A stretch of DNA of 64,000 nt, from contig NC_084817.1 in NCBI RefSeq assembly GCF_963583255.1, positions 16,270,489-16,334,488 of the forward strand, in the 5' to 3' direction. The translations under genes and the position numbers were made by a program. The notes below the pieces were generated by a model. That model did no database searches, was not told the origin of the DNA, and worked only from the letters and a program-made list of their open reading frames with translations. Shown one piece after another: positions 24,794 through 37,863 of this stretch (its first letter is position 1; each line of letters begins with the position of its first letter). The DNA is from Pyrus communis (Eukaryota; Streptophyta; Magnoliopsida; Rosales; Rosaceae).

Positions 24794-26901
24794 TGATAGG
24801 AGCATATTTATGCGACTTAGTTAGCTTGTTCTTGTGCATTTGTGTTGTTATTTCTTAGTTAATGTAGTATTTCAAGTCATTTTCGTGTGTTTGTAGGTCC
24901 AAAGGGTTAAAGTACCAAGAAAGTGCATTTTGGTGCATTTTGGAGCAGTTTTGGGCACTAAATGGGTAGCACATGTATGGGCCAAGATGGATGGACGAAT
25001 TTGGAGTTCAAAAGGCTAGGAATCTGATAAGAAGAGGAAGAAATTAAAGTCAAGACAAAGAGGGTAAGGAATCAGCTCAAAAGAGGAAACATTATCCAAA
25101 ACCTTATCCAACCTTATCCAATCTTATCTTATCCTATCCTAACCTTATCATGCCTTAATCTTAGTTGCAAGGGGACCTAAATGTATATTTCTAGAACCTA
25201 TTTCTTGAAGTATTCTCTTCTAGAAGGGCCAAATCAGCCACAAAGCATATTGTTTCTAGAAACCCTACAAAGGTGGCGTCTATTTTCTTCTAGAATGCCT
25301 TGACTTGCCTTGCAAGCCACTTTCCTTTCCCTCCAATTGTTGCCGCACCCCTCTAGGCCTTTTCCCTTATGGATTCTGATTTATTAGGCCTTATTCCTTG
25401 TGGAATTGGGTTATACAAATCCTTTTCCGAAATTAATTGGGCCAAACCTCTTCCTAAGTGGATTTAATGACTTGTGCCGAAACCTAGGGCCCTAATCCTT
25501 AAAAATCTGCTAAGTTGTAACCCTAATCTAATTAATCCTAGGGTTGGCCGAACTATATATTCATATTTTTAGCCACAAATTCGCATCAACCCTTTATGCT
25601 ATTCAGAAAACCCTTGCCGCAACCTTCCACCCTATTTCTCCATCATTCATTCAATCCATACACCTCCATACACAATCTGCCGCACCCTTTCACCCTAATC
25701 AACCATCCCAAGCAAGAATACATTGTTCATAACCCCCAAAACCATCACCCACACCTTGTGCCGCAACAAGGAAGAAGGAGGAAAGCCCTAGTTGTGCATG
25801 CCATTCGACTTGGAGTTGTTGGAACGTTTTAGGTGTATTCTTTCTTGTGTTTTTCAATGTTTAAATTCAAGAATCTTTGCTTTGTGAGTGTGAGGAACTA
25901 ATCCCCTCTTAGCTGGGGGAATTTCGAAACCATGGCTATATTTGCATTATGATTTGATTACTTCCAATTGTGATTTCATGAATTGTGAATTCAATTTACT
26001 TATCTATTTGAATTAAAACTTGTTTGTGTATGTGGGTTAAGAGTGCACACTTAATTTGCATGCATAAATCTGATGCTAGGATATAAGGGAGCTTCACCTA
26101 ATCATTGTGAACTTATATTCATAAGTAGTAAAGGTTGTTAGTCACAATCATGTTAAGTAAATTCTTGGCATAAGTATCATGCGCTTTCATAATTACAAAC
26201 GCCTCGTTAACACTTATGATTTTCATAGAATTTAATGATCTTTGATTGTTTCTCTTTATGCGCTTTCATGTAGAAAACTTTTGAGGAATAATTTGATTGC
26301 AATGAGCTAATTCCATTCAATTCAATGACTTAAGGAAAATCTGAGGGTTAATTTAAGCGTACCTAATTAACTTGGGGTGTTGAGGTTCATGGTTCATTGA
26401 AAAAGCAACTGGAGATTGTTTTGTATGCCAATGTGTCATGTGTGGAGAAAGACCTCCTAGCTAGCCCATCATCCATTTATTTCCACCAAATTCGTGCAAA
26501 TCTGCCTAGTTCAAGTTTTTGTTTTGTTTACTTTATTTTCATCCAAAACCAAATCCCCCTTTATTTTAGAGTGTCTAACTAGTTAGGATATGTTTTAGAG
26601 TGTGTTTTCAAGTGTTTTGAGTCAAGTTAAAACCAAAATTCGTCCAAAATTGTGTTTAGAGTCAAATCTGCCCAGTTTGTGTTTTTAGGCAGTGTTCTTA
26701 GCTTATTTTGAGTCTTGTGAACTTGTTTTGAGTCTTTTAAGTTGAGTTAAGTGTTTTAAAGTTTAGTTTTATTTATTTGAGTCAACTTAAAGTGTTTAGC
26801 AATCCCTCCTAATCCCCGGTTTAAGAACGATCTCTACTTACCTATATACTACAATTGTCAAAAGAGGGTTTAATTTGTATGTTAAGTTAATTGTCGCATC
26901 A
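24794..26901 (+). mobile_element. Solo LTR with ATAGG duplication
   Basis: Starts TGATAGGAGCATATTTATGC, ends GTCGCATCA, 2108 bp; same family as the nested pair at 4234-15425 but clearly diverged. Flanks 24789-24793 and 26902-26906 are both ATAGG. It splits the copia element between integrase and the linker. No internal region remains. Confidence 0.93.
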
Positions 26902-26907
26902 ATAGGA

Positions 26908-27288
26908 TTATGTAACAATGGGCCTCAGGCGGACCAACATGGTTGCATGCAATATTGCATGGCCTCTAGCAGATACTGGCATGTTGGTTTGCATGACCAA
27001 GGTCTGAGTGGTCACTTGAAGGAGCTTTATGAACTCTTTTGTCAGGCCACTGTGGGTGTGAAAATAAGGGTACTGGATGTTCAACTTCAATCCAACTGAG
27101 ATGCAATAATTGTCGGAAGGCCGCGACGTATACTCTCTAGCATTATCTAGTCGAATTAACTTAATCAGATAATCAGGGTGGTGAGCCCTAAGCTTTATGA
27201 TTGAGCTAAAGAGTTTTGCAAAGGCACTATTATGTGTGGACAATAAATAGATGTGTGACCAACATGTTGATACATCAATCAATACCAT
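26908..27288 (-). pseudogene. Copia integrase core fragment
   Basis: Reads MVLIDVSTCWSHIYLLSTHN, then IKLIRLDNAREYTSR (normally LRLDNAGEF, holding the second catalytic Asp) and SGLTKEFIKLL (normally NGLAEAFIK, holding the catalytic Glu). This is the rve core of a copia integrase with several unusual replacements. Continuous for 127 codons but isolated from the rest of the polyprotein by insertions and stops. Confidence 0.85.
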
Positions 27289-28029
27289 AAAGTATCTGAA
27301 TGGTCAGTATGTTGGTTGGATAGGTCCATAACAATCCCCTTGAATCATTTGAAGAAACTTGGGGGTGGGTCGTTTGAATAATCTTTGTAATTAAGGGTAG
27401 GGTTCAACTTCCTCAAGGAGCATGCTTAGGAATGGGGAGAATAGAGGGTCTCTGTATTATTCAATTAGGTTGGATGAGCCTGAGAGGGTTGTCAGAGGTG
27501 CATTTTCATGTACAAAGTTAGTGAAATAGTGTTGCTCATGCAATATGGTGTGCGTAGTTGCACTATCTACCGGACAACTAACTTCTCCACAAGACATACC
27601 TAGAAATAAATTAATTGAACTCAAATATAATTTAATTCATTCAAATAATCATTCGAGAAATAATATATATATATATTTAATATAAAAAATTCAAAACAAA
27701 ACATCAAACAAATAATCCAAGTACATAGAAAACTGTTCGAAAATTAAACGACAAGAAAATTTAAAAAGGAGTTTGGCCAAAGCTTGTGGCTTTGGTAACT
27801 AGTGGGATCCTAACCCTACATGTCACGAAAAATAAAGTTTAATCTTCTATAGGAGCGGATGCCTCTTGAAAATCTAAAATCTTTATGGTGGTGGTGGTAT
27901 CTTCGGGATTTTCCACTTGTGCAAAATTAGTCTCCACTTTCACATGACATGAATTATACTTGGCAATGACCTTAGGAGAAGCTTGGAAGACATGTGACCA
28001 ATGTGCTCTTGATCCATGGCGATAACACA
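27289..28029 (-). pseudogene. Copia gag C-terminus to integrase N-terminus, decayed
   Basis: 27839-28029 on the minus strand holds a worn zinc-knuckle region (CYRHGSRAHWSHV, where a CCHC motif CxxCxxxHxxxC is expected) followed by a linker found after copia gag. The stretch 27289-27838 has only traces of protease/GAG-pre-integrase sequence and an AT-rich tract. The gag frame is cut at 28029 by an LTR insertion. Confidence 0.6.
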
Positions 28030-29880
28030 TAAGGAAATATTTGTGAAAACTAGTTCATTTGAGAAACATCTATGCATGCTATTAACAATTAAAAGGCGGA
28101 ATCATGCTTGTATGCACTCAAAAACAAAACTTTACCCATGAAATTCAAGGCCTAATAGTTGTGGTGAATCAAGACTCAACTTAAAACAAAGTGAGTTAAG
28201 AAACTTTATGCCTTTGAAACACTTATTTTCTTAGCAAAGGTAAATCACCCATGTGAGGGCCTTCTTCCTTTGTCACCTTGCTCCTTGGCTCCATGGATTT
28301 GGATGGAGGAACTTTTGCTTCTTGGCTCCATGTCTTCTTGGATATGAATGGAAGAATTGGGTTCTCCAAAAGTCACCAAAGTTGGAGACCTCTAAGCTTG
28401 GACACCAAGGATGGTTGAGGAAGAAGATGAGTGACCATGGAAAAATTAGATGCTAGTAAATTTTCCCATGGTGGCTTGCTGTTCTAGAGAGAAGAGAGAG
28501 AGAGTTGTTCTCTTTTCTTCCCTTAGAAAACCCTAATGATGAAAAGGTTATAAAGTCCTTTATATAGTCCCTTCAATTAAGTGACTAAAAGAACCACTAA
28601 CCCTTTCCTTCTCTATATGGCCGGCCTCCTTAACGCTATGGGCTGTTTGGGCCCTTTTGGGTTTTTAGTTAATAAGTTGTCATACAATTTATGTTAATGG
28701 GCTTAACATTCAAATCCTATTGGGCCTTGTGGCCCAAAACTAACCCGAGGTCTATAACTAACTTTTTTGTTTGATTAATTAACATATTAATTAATCTTAT
28801 CCATAAATAATTAAACCATTTAATTATCCTTACTCATCTCTGTTAAATCCTTCAAACATTACCTTACACGATGTGCGATCCATTAGGTTTCTTTTAGTGA
28901 GGCAGTGGACGATTATAACTCTTCAAATCGATTGTGAATTGAAACTTATTTTCAATTCTCCCTTTAGCGATTATACACCTTTAGGGCTTCCACAAACCAT
29001 GAGTGACACCTAGCAGTATGTCATGGGTACTTAAGCTAATCAGAAGAGGTTGGAAAACCTATTCAGTTTGGTATTACAATGCAATACAGTTTTTCTCTAA
29101 TACAATACTCTTGACCACATTGTTTGGTTTGATAGTTTATTCATGTTTACTATCCAATGTGATTCATTTTACTTATATGATTACCTTGAATGTGATTTGG
29201 AACAACTTCCTAAATCTCATTTATACTTTGGCCAGAGTTTTTAATCATATCATAGAATATTCTCCCTCAAACGATTTGAAGGTTAGAGATCCTTTGTTGC
29301 GCATTCACTTGCCTCCATGGCTAAGTGGCTTAACCCCAACTATGTCGTGGACACCCTTTGACGGAGTGACTTTGACGTAGTAAAAAATGAAGGACCTAAC
29401 CACAAGACAATTATGATGCCTTGGGTCAGAGGATTACTTTGCATTATCCCAACCATGAGTTCTCATGTGACATAAGTATGAGAACTCCTTGTTGATCGCA
29501 TTTAGTGAACTCATTCTCTATTGAGCACCTACATGCTTGTCTTGGTGTCAATCACATGAATGACTTGAGACCAGTCACTCTCTCTAAGAGAAGACGTAAC
29601 ACATACTGATCTTAACAGACTGTCAATGCCCAATTGGCAATCCTATGATCAGGAACGTTTAGGATATGTATATGAAAAAGAATGGTCTCATGAATCTAAC
29701 TTCTTTAGATCATATTCTCCCAATTACATATTCCTGGGACTTATCGTTTAAGCATATAACATTTATATGACATGACTTTAAACAATAATCTTTTATCTTT
29801 ATATTATACTAGATTAGTATAACATGTGAAATGTCCATAAAGTATCATCATATGATTGGCTTTAGGGCACATTTCTAACA
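28030..29880 (-). mobile_element. Solo LTR inserted in copia gag (TSD ACACA)
   Basis: On the minus strand it starts TGTTAGAAATGTGCCC at 29880 and ends ..TTCCTTA at 28030 (the expected final CA is TA). Both sides carry ACACA (28025-28029 and 29881-29885). Removing the 1851-bp insert rejoins two parts of the copia gag. No internal region or partner LTR is present. The family differs from the TGATAGGAGC elements. Confidence 0.85.
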
Positions 29881-29885
29881 ACACA

Positions 29886-30713
29886 TGTCCAATTCAATGG
29901 AATCTGAATTAACTACAACTAGCTTTTGCCCTTGTTCTTAAAGTTAGAAGCATTAGGGGCGAGGGAATAGAGCTTCGAGGCCAAATTTCGTCCCTTGATT
30001 GGCTTCTGCCTTAGGCCTATGGCTAGGAATTTGTGTCCTTTGCTGCAACCATGAAGGCGTCCTTGTTTGTGGCTTCGAGAAGTGATTGCTTGCGCTTCAA
30101 GCATAGTGTTTGAGTCAGTGGGTCGAGTTTAGTGATTTTTCATCAACTACTGGTTTTGATTTTGAGCGATAAATAAAACGAAAATCAAATCTGAAAATTT
30201 GAAAAACCTTTGTGCCTAATATTGTTACTGTATGCCAATATTGGTGTTATGGAAGGTTGAATAGGTCTTCTCCAAGAGATCCTGTTTAGTAAAGTTTTAT
30301 CTATAGAACTTGAGCAGTGATCAGATTCAACAAACTTCAAAGTTGTATTCATTCACAGCCTCAAAGTCTTGGTAGCATAATTGCTGCTAGTCATGTCTTG
30401 ATTTAGGCAACAATATATTTCTGGTGATCAAAGTGCTTGCCAGAGCGAGCTAAAGAGTGTTGGGATCCTTTTCAACAAGGTACTCAGTTTGCAGTACATT
30501 GTGCATATGTCTTCGGATGAAGATCATGGCAATGGCTTTGTCAGATTTGCCTACTGGAAAGTCCGTAGCCTTTTGAAAGGTGGGTCTAAGACTTTTGGCA
30601 GTGAGATGGATCTTCACGTCTTGAACACACTTCAAGGAGTTTCTTCGAATACTTCCAGAGCGATACAGTCGAGTTTATTCAAGTTCAACATGTCACTGCA
30701 ATGGTGGGAATAA
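29886..30713 (-). pseudogene. Copia gag, N-terminal and middle parts
   Basis: Minus-strand frames 30450-30635 (DVKIHLTAKSL..KAIAMIFIRRHMHNVLQTEYL) match the conserved gag segment of plant copia elements, and 29919-30104 gives the basic Gly/Lys-rich region before the zinc knuckle. Several stops separate them. This is the 5' end of the coding region of the minus-strand copia element. Confidence 0.75.
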
Positions 30714-32050
30714 GATCATGGTTAGTCTTATGGAAAATCAAAGATTGATAAACATACAGTTAGAGCATTCGGGGTTCTATCGAGCATTCAGGATTCATGG
30801 TGTATGTTTTGATTGAAAATTTGCATTTTCAAAGGCGCAAAGTTCGAAACTATAGGTTTGAGTTTATTATGAACTTCGGGTTCATAAAAAGGGGTACCTG
30901 TAAGAACTCATAATACAATATCCTATTCAAATGTGGTGAATTTGTAGTTGCTTCAGGAACCCAAGTGTGAGCAGCTTGGGGACTATGAAAGACGTCAAAA
31001 GAAAATAAATAAAATATTGAATTGTAATTCCAAAAGGTGGAATGTGGGTCAATAATTTTAGACTTTTGTCGAAGTAATGAATTGTTGGTCACTTAAATTA
31101 ATATTCAATAAATCGAGACCATATAGAATCAATCGTCGAAGAAAAAATAAACATATTAGCTTTGGTAGGCTTCGGGCCAAGCAATTAAGAAACTATGACC
31201 TGATAAGGCTTTAGCTGAGCACACCCCAAAATAATTGCGTGTGGTTAAGAAGCAACGAGGGCCGAAAACGTTAGCCTTTGGTAAAAAAAATAATAATAAT
31301 AAACTTACAGCCTAATAAGGATTGTTGTCAAGGCACGGCCTGCAGCAAAGGCTAGGCATTGTGGGCTCGGTGCAGGCTACTGCAAGCAGCCCAATTTTCT
31401 GCAAAGCCAGCTGCAGGCTTGCTGTAGTCACGGGCCGAGGGAAAACAAAGGCCCAATAGCACAGAAGGCTAGAAGTGGGCTATCCAAAAGCTGCAGGCTT
31501 GGTACTCGAACGCGGGCCGAGGACGTCAGGCTAATCAGAGGGGGACCCAAGCATCAAGCATGCTCTGTGGCACGCGCGCAGCAAAGCTGGGGGGATGCTG
31601 CCATGATCCAGACTTTAAAATGATGTCGTCGTGGCGTGCGGGCTCGGTGCGACACTGCTCAGCGATGCTTGGCTGCAGGCCAGCACGGCACGGCTCGACC
31701 TGATTCTTTTTTTTGGGTTCTAGGGTTTTTAGAATCCAAAAATTCATGCTTTTATTTTCTTTCGTCTTTTTTACTCACAAAAATCTATATAGAAAATATC
31801 AATTGCGTATGCATCAACATATATATACACACACACAAAATATATAATTGTAAAAAAATAAATAATAGACTGGGATTTCATGCATAATGAGGAATGTTTT
31901 CATGCAACATGGTGTATGAAATATCACATTTGTGTTTTAGGAGAACCTGATTGAAAAAACTAAACTGAGCCTTTAAATGTGTACAAGAACCTCCTCCATG
32001 AACCTTCAGTTCCTTAGCGTCAGACAAAATCGTGCTGATAACGTGTTGTG
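30714..32050 (-). other. Copia leader with primer-binding-site-like end
   Basis: Non-coding sequence upstream of gag, with a GC-rich patch of ctgcaggctt-like words at 31320-31700. Read on the minus strand, 32029-32048 is CACAACACGTTATCAGCACG, a junction typical of copia LTR end plus primer-binding site (..TTATCAGCACG). The 5' LTR would lie to the right of about 32044; its outer end was not found. Confidence 0.45.
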
Positions 32051-33376
32051 TGCCTATTTAACTAAAAAATTATTAAGCGGGAGAGAGAGGAGTTCGGCAA
32101 GTAAGAGGGAGAGAGAATTTGGTGTCATTCTGATGTTGTATTATCTCATCTCATTGTGCATCTATTTATAGTAGTAAGAAGGTAAATTCTTTACTCAAGA
32201 GGTATTACAGCTTAAATATGATACTACCTAAAAGATATGATTGAATCCTATAAGGATTTTCTAGGATTTATGTAATTACATTTTTAACTTAATTAGAACT
32301 GCAACAGAAATGAGTATTTAAGTCCTCCAAGTTTATTTATATTATATAATTTTTTTTTTCTCTGAATAAAGAAGTAGGTTTTGGGGATATGTTGGAGTAA
32401 GTCCATACCTATCCAAGCAATGTGTCCTAATGTTGGTACATCTAGAACGACCTTCATTTTTGACCCACTCTTAGAAGTTACAATCATTGAAAATTACATT
32501 ATTAAATTAGACACTATTGTCCAATTAATGGTGACTCAGTTGCGTATGTGGGTGGGTGGATGGGTGGCTTAAAGGATATATAACTTATCCTCTTTTGTTC
32601 GTACCATAATTATAAGTCAATATTTCAAACCATGTATGAGAAGATAATGAAGAATCTTAAGATAAGGCAATGTATGAAAGGGAAACAACCTAGGTATAAT
32701 TTCAAAAACCAAGTTTTTTAATTTTATTTAAAAAAAAAAAAAAAGAATTGAGAGACAGTCGAGTGCATGGATTCTTGCATGTTGTCTAGATTAGCTGTGG
32801 TCGATAATTGCACCCATAATTTAAAATGTAAGAAAAATTGTCAAGTGCATGTTTAGTTTATTTATTTTTTTAATAATACTTGAATTCATGTCCCACTCGT
32901 TACCAATAGTGTATTTTTATTTAATAATACTTCAATTGGATGTTCTACCATCAGAACATTTCAATTTCTTAATCTTCATTTAATATTTATTCACAAAATT
33001 TAAATAAGAGATCATTTGGTCATTCAAATGTTTTAAATAAATGGACGGTTTATGAATATGTTATTTGATATTCGTACTGTAGATTTGTTTTATATTTGGA
33101 TGCATAAAAAATAATTGATTAGAATGGTTCTTTGTAGAGATAATTTTCAAATGAAGATTAAGAAATCGCACGATTCTGATTATAAACTTTATTCTATGAA
33201 GATACGTTATTCGCAACAAGTCTGAAATACCATCCTTTCCAATTTTTTAGATTAAAAACCAGTGTATGTGTTGCTTCTTTACGTAAAAATCATAGAATTT
33301 CCATGTAATTGCCTGTCATAGTTATACACATTTATGGGAAGCAAGCAATCTGATCCACTAAACTCTTTATGTACAT
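32051..33376. other. AT-rich intergenic sequence upstream of the OXS3-like gene
   Basis: Includes the probable copia LTR at its left end and then AT-rich sequence. No coding frame found. It would include the promoter of the gene at 33530, but no TATA box could be assigned with confidence. Confidence 0.4.
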
Positions 33377-33529
33377 GTGTTATATATTCTTTTGTATGTA
33401 TATCTTCCCCAAAGGAATGTGCCAATTAGCTCAAAATTAATTACATTTACACGAAACTTCTTCGAACTTATTATCCGTAAGTTTCTTTTGCTCTTCTTCT
33501 CCTCCTCCTCTTTTTCTTCCTCAAAATCT

Positions 33530-34559
33530 ATGGGTGCAGGTAGTGACGAACAAATGATTCAGGGTGGAAGCTCGATCACAAATTATGACAACTACACAAA
33601 AAGGGAAGATAGCTGGGTGATGGAAGGAGATCATGATGATCATGATGATATGTACGACACAACATCCTTGACGTCGATTTCAAATAGATCATCGACATCT
33701 TCATCGGACTTAGTAGATGATGCATCTTCACCATCAACATCATCATCATGTTCTTCTTCCTTTCATTCTCATGGATCGTTGCTCGACTTGACAGATCTCA
33801 TGACTCAGCTACCCATCAAGTAAGAAGAGAAAAAGAAAGCCCATCTCAATTCTCATCATGACTATATTTCTAATTTCTTTTCCATTAATTTATAACCACG
33901 CACAATATTTAGTTTTAGGTTTTGGATGTTGGATAGTTTTGCATTGTTTTGGATGTTCGATAGTTTTAGCATTCAGGTATATTAGTATATATATCCACGA
34001 TAAAGTTTATATTGTGTTATGAAAAAAGAAAAAAAACATCTAATTTAATTAGTACCATAATCTTCCATTTTCCACACAATGCATGAAAGAATGGAACATT
34101 TGATTAAGTAGGCAGAACATAGATTAGATCAGTTGGTTCGGACAGTATAATCGAGCTCTGAAATCCAAATTTAAATCTCTCCTCCCATATCTGAATAGTT
34201 TAGAATATCCTCTTTCAAAGGATTTTGTTAATTTTCAGCTAAATTTCTTATTATACATGTACAGTAGAGGACTTTCAAAGTATTTTGAAGGCAAGTGCCA
34301 ATCCTTTACATGTTTATCAAAGGTAAAGAGCATTCAAGATCTTGCAAAGAAAGAGTCTCCATATAATCAAAGAAAGGCACTAAAAGGAAGCGAGAGCTAT
34401 GGCGGTGGCTTGGGTTCTTACAGATCGTACACACATCCGAAGGCCGCGATTTCTAAGAGTAAGAAGGCATCAACTACTTCATCTTTTTCGAGCAGATCAA
34501 GAGGCAGCTCTTTTCTCATAAATAACAACACGCTCCCTCCAACTCCAGTAAGAAAGTAG
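33530..34559 (+). CDS. OXS3-like (OXIDATIVE STRESS 3 family) protein, two exons
   Basis: Joined exons 33530-33819 and 34265-34559 give 585 nt, 194 residues, with a GT donor (33820) and an AG acceptor (34263-34264) in matching phase. The N-terminus has an acidic patch (HDDHDDMYD, about 34-42) and a long Ser-rich stretch (about 45-83). The signature spans the splice site: LDLTDLMTQLPI then RGLSKYFEGKCQSFTCLSKVKSIQDLAKKESPY, the conserved core of plant OXS3 proteins, followed by a basic Ser-rich tail ending PPTPVRK. OXS3 of Arabidopsis is a nuclear protein linked to tolerance of cadmium and oxidative stress; its biochemical role is unsettled. The ATG at 33530 was chosen because the CT-rich sequence before it looks like a 5' UTR. 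The gene appears intact. It stands alone between retroelements. Confidence 0.85.
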
Positions 34560-35801
34560 TTTTAACGTACGTACGTACGTGTGCCGGTGTGCATGTAAAC
34601 TACACAATGTATATACTTGTTAATATTTTTTTTTTTAATTTTTTTAATTTTATGGAAGTAGACTTTGTTAGTATTTTGAACCTCTCCTGTTTGTTGGTCT
34701 TGCAACTATCTTTTACACTGAGGAATCAGATATTATATTTGTTCTTCAGCTGCGTATGTTAAGATCTGGAATTTAGAATATAGGCAGATTCCATATATGA
34801 TCTGAGAAAAAAAGGAAAGAAGATTGCGATAAATCCAAATTGAATTTTACATGAACGGTTCGTCTTAGAAAGCTCGACTTGTATGATTAGGGATGACAAT
34901 GGAGGGGAGCGGATTGAGTTTGCTTGCCCTTCCATCCGGGACATCCCCGATTTGCCCCCAATGAAGATCCGTTTGGTGGGCTGGATGAGATTGAACCTTA
35001 GAATAAGATTGGATTGACATGGATTGGTTAGGTTTTGAATCTCACTCCATTGTTTGGTGAAACACTAAGTTGGATGAGATTGGATTGGACTTAAATCCAG
35101 TCGACTATTTGGTACATGACTAAATTGGACTTAAAAATTTTATTTGTTTTTTTAATCTTCATTCAATATCACGTATAATTAATCAAAGCAAATAAAAGAA
35201 CCACAAATTTGATAATAAGAAAATCATATGAAGATACAACTATATGTTCATCCAAAAGGTACGATTTTTGGAATATAACAAAGTCCAAATTAAAATTCCA
35301 TAACAAAGTTAAATTCTTAAAAAACCAACTAGAAAATAGAACAAAATCCAAATTTTAATTCTTAAAATTCAACTAGAGAATATAAAAAGCAACTACATCT
35401 AAGTCACGAGCTCTACGATAAAAAAAAAGTCATGAGCTCGACGATCGATCTCCATGGAGTGTCCTCACATACTTGAACCTATCTTCACCTTCATCTAGTG
35501 TTCTCGAATACACACACTTTTGCCAGATCCGTAAACAAGGGAAGGTAATCCGATCTCCAATTGAAAACCCAACCTCTTTGAGCTCTTCTCCCTCAAACTT
35601 ATGGTCATCATTTACGCCTTTCTCCTTCAACCCATCAGCCAACTCGTGCAGTTTAGAATCATGACCCTCCACCATATTCTCTAGTACACTAGCAATTTTG
35701 CCCAAGCCATCCAAAACTTTGCTCGGCCTTTCTCTCCTACTTCTACATGCGGATGATTAATTAGAATGAGCTTGAGTTGCACTTTAGTTTGATGACTCCC
35801 T
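34560..35801. other. 3' flank of the OXS3-like gene; possible small MITE remnant
   Basis: A cgta repeat (34567-34580) and a T-run follow the stop. At 34970-35150 the words gatgagattgga and ttggattggactt recur, resembling a worn MITE without readable ends. A 95-codon minus frame at 35430-35714 resembles nothing I recognise and lacks support. Confidence 0.4.
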
Positions 35802-36238
35802 TGTTGGAATTTGTGTTTTATGTGGGACTTGGAGTCCCACATCGCCCAAACCTTCTTTGAACATCACTTTTATAAGTGAGTGAACTCACTTATAGTTTGA
35901 ATTGAATTGGGCCAAAGACATGGACCTTGGGCCTTAGACTTGGAGGGTTTGGGTGTATATACAAGATGAGTGACACCAAGTCTGTTGTCAAGCAAGTTGA
36001 AGAACTCCAAGTGATTGTTCATGAGTTAGATGAAGCATCTAACTGAAGACATGAGCATGGATCAGTTGATTCTCAAACTGCGTGTGGATGAGGATCATCG
36101 CAAAAATGAGAAGTATGATGTCTCATCGCTGGAGGCAAAAGCCAATGTTGTGGAAGGAGGTGAAACAAAGGCAAGGATGCTGCAAAGAAAGCAATGACTG
36201 CTGTGAAAGGGAAAACCTTCAAGAAAATCAAAGGAGGT

Positions 36239-36280
36239 TGCTGGGTTTGTGGAAAGACAGGTCATAGGGCAAAGGACTGC
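36239..36280 (+). pseudogene. Gag zinc knuckle (CCHC)
   Basis: Reads CWVCGKTGHRAKDC, a complete CX2CX4HX4C nucleic-acid-binding knuckle of copia gag. About 70 bp later the sequence jumps to the RT active site, so the protease, integrase and most of RT between them are deleted. Confidence 0.85.
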
Positions 36281-36336
36281 CGCCACAAGAAGGATCAGAA
36301 AAATGCATTTATGTTAAGAAAACGAAAAATGCTTGT

Positions 36337-37288
36337 GTTATTGTATGTCTATATGTTGATGACATGCTTATAAGATGTGATTAACTCCACAAAGAAAATG
36401 CTAAATTCTAGTTTTGATATGAAAGATATGGGATTAGCTGATGTGATTCTTGGAGTTCGAATTCTAAGGAATTCAGATGGATATGTCCTAACTCAATCAC
36501 ATTATGTGGAAAAGGTTCTAAAAAGGTTTGGACATTATGATTGTAAACCTGCAGTAACTCCTTTTGATCCTATTCATAAACTTACTAAAAACGAAGAAGA
36601 GAGTGTATCTCAATTGGAGTATACCCAAGTTATAGGTTGCTTGATGTACATTATGAATTGTACAAGACCTGATCTTGCTTATTCAATAAGCCGACTAAGT
36701 AGGTATTCAAGTAATCCTGGAAGAGATCATTGGAATGCTTTAATAAGGGTATTAAGATACTTAAAGCATACAATGAACTATGGTTTGCATTACACTCAAT
36801 ATCCCCCAGTATTAGAAGGATATAGTGATGCAAATTGGATTTCAGGGAGCACAGACAGTAAATCCACAAGTGGATATGTACTTACACTTGGTGGAGCAGC
36901 TGTGTTATGGAAATCATCCAAGCAAACATGTATAGCACGTTCGACAATGGAATTAGAGTTTATAGCCTTAGATATAGCTGCTGATGAAGCTGAATGGCTT
37001 AAACATTTTCTGGAAGATATTCCATTATGGCCCAAGCCTGTGACTGCAATATGTATACATTGTGACAGCATGGCTGCACAAGGTCGAGCCAAAAACGCTG
37101 AATATAATGGGAAGTCAAGACATATAAGGCGACGACATAAAACCATTAGACAACTACTCAAGAATGGAACTATTTCCATTGATTATATTAAATCTAAGGA
37201 GAATATTGCCGATCCTTTGACAAAAGGCCTATCCAAGGATCAAGTGGCATTTACATCGAGGGGAATGGATTTAAAGCCAACTCAATGA
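36337..37288 (+). pseudogene. Copia RT end plus RNase H
   Basis: CLYVDDMLI with the catalytic YVDD lies at 36352-36363, stops soon after, and the reading continues one frame over (36377-37288, about 300 codons) with [15 protein letters not shown], the RT thumb region, and then RNase [56 protein letters not shown], and [10 protein letters not shown]. RNase H acidic residues (D of SDANW, E of MELEF, D of HCDS) are present. This half is nearly intact, but the frame break and the missing upstream domains make it non-functional. Confidence 0.85.
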
Positions 37289-37863
37289 GTTATAACTTGA
37301 CGGAAACCTAACCTAGCTAATTGGAGATCCCATGGTCTAGGTTCAATAGGCAAACTAGTTGAGGAAAACTCAAAGTAAACAACACAATATCTTTACTTAT
37401 TCTTATGATGGAAAACTGTGTGTTGCCTGTAAGACGAAAAGGGTGAATAACTATTCTTAATAATGCTAATATCTTATGATTAAGATGAATAGAACAAGAT
37501 ATTCTTTATTAGCATTACCTATATGAGATTGATGTGGGATCGCATCTTTGAGAATTGGTATGGCTACAATTCTCTAAAGGTCTCATGAAATCAGGATATG
37601 TTTAGGACCAAAATGAACACAACCGTATGAATTGACGTGTGTTCAGATGTGATATGTGTGATACTTATTGTTTCGATTTTACTACTAAGAATGATCAGTT
37701 CAAGATAGTAAATTCACTGCTTCATTAGGTAAAACCGATAAGTACTCACTAGAGAAGGTTCAAGTCCAAAAGACACCTATCCCGATGCGTATCATATCTA
37801 AGTTCTCTGGAAAGACATTACTAATTTAGCTAGTATCTTATTTTCAATTCAAATGTGGGGTAT

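Noticed and set aside
29003..29380. 125-codon plus-strand frame
   Set aside because: Lies inside the solo LTR 28030-29880, on the opposite strand to the LTR; no domain.
31535..31747. 70-codon minus frame in a GC-rich patch
   Set aside because: Sits in the copia leader, has no recognisable motif, and is likely chance.
33377..33529. 51-codon N-terminal extension of the OXS3-like frame
   Set aside because: The extension is AT/CT-rich and hydrophobic, unlike the family; the ATG at 33530 gives the expected acidic, Ser-rich start.
35430..35714. 95-codon minus frame with a somewhat protein-like, acidic composition
   Set aside because: No family recognised, no splice or promoter context. Left as unassigned and not called a gene.
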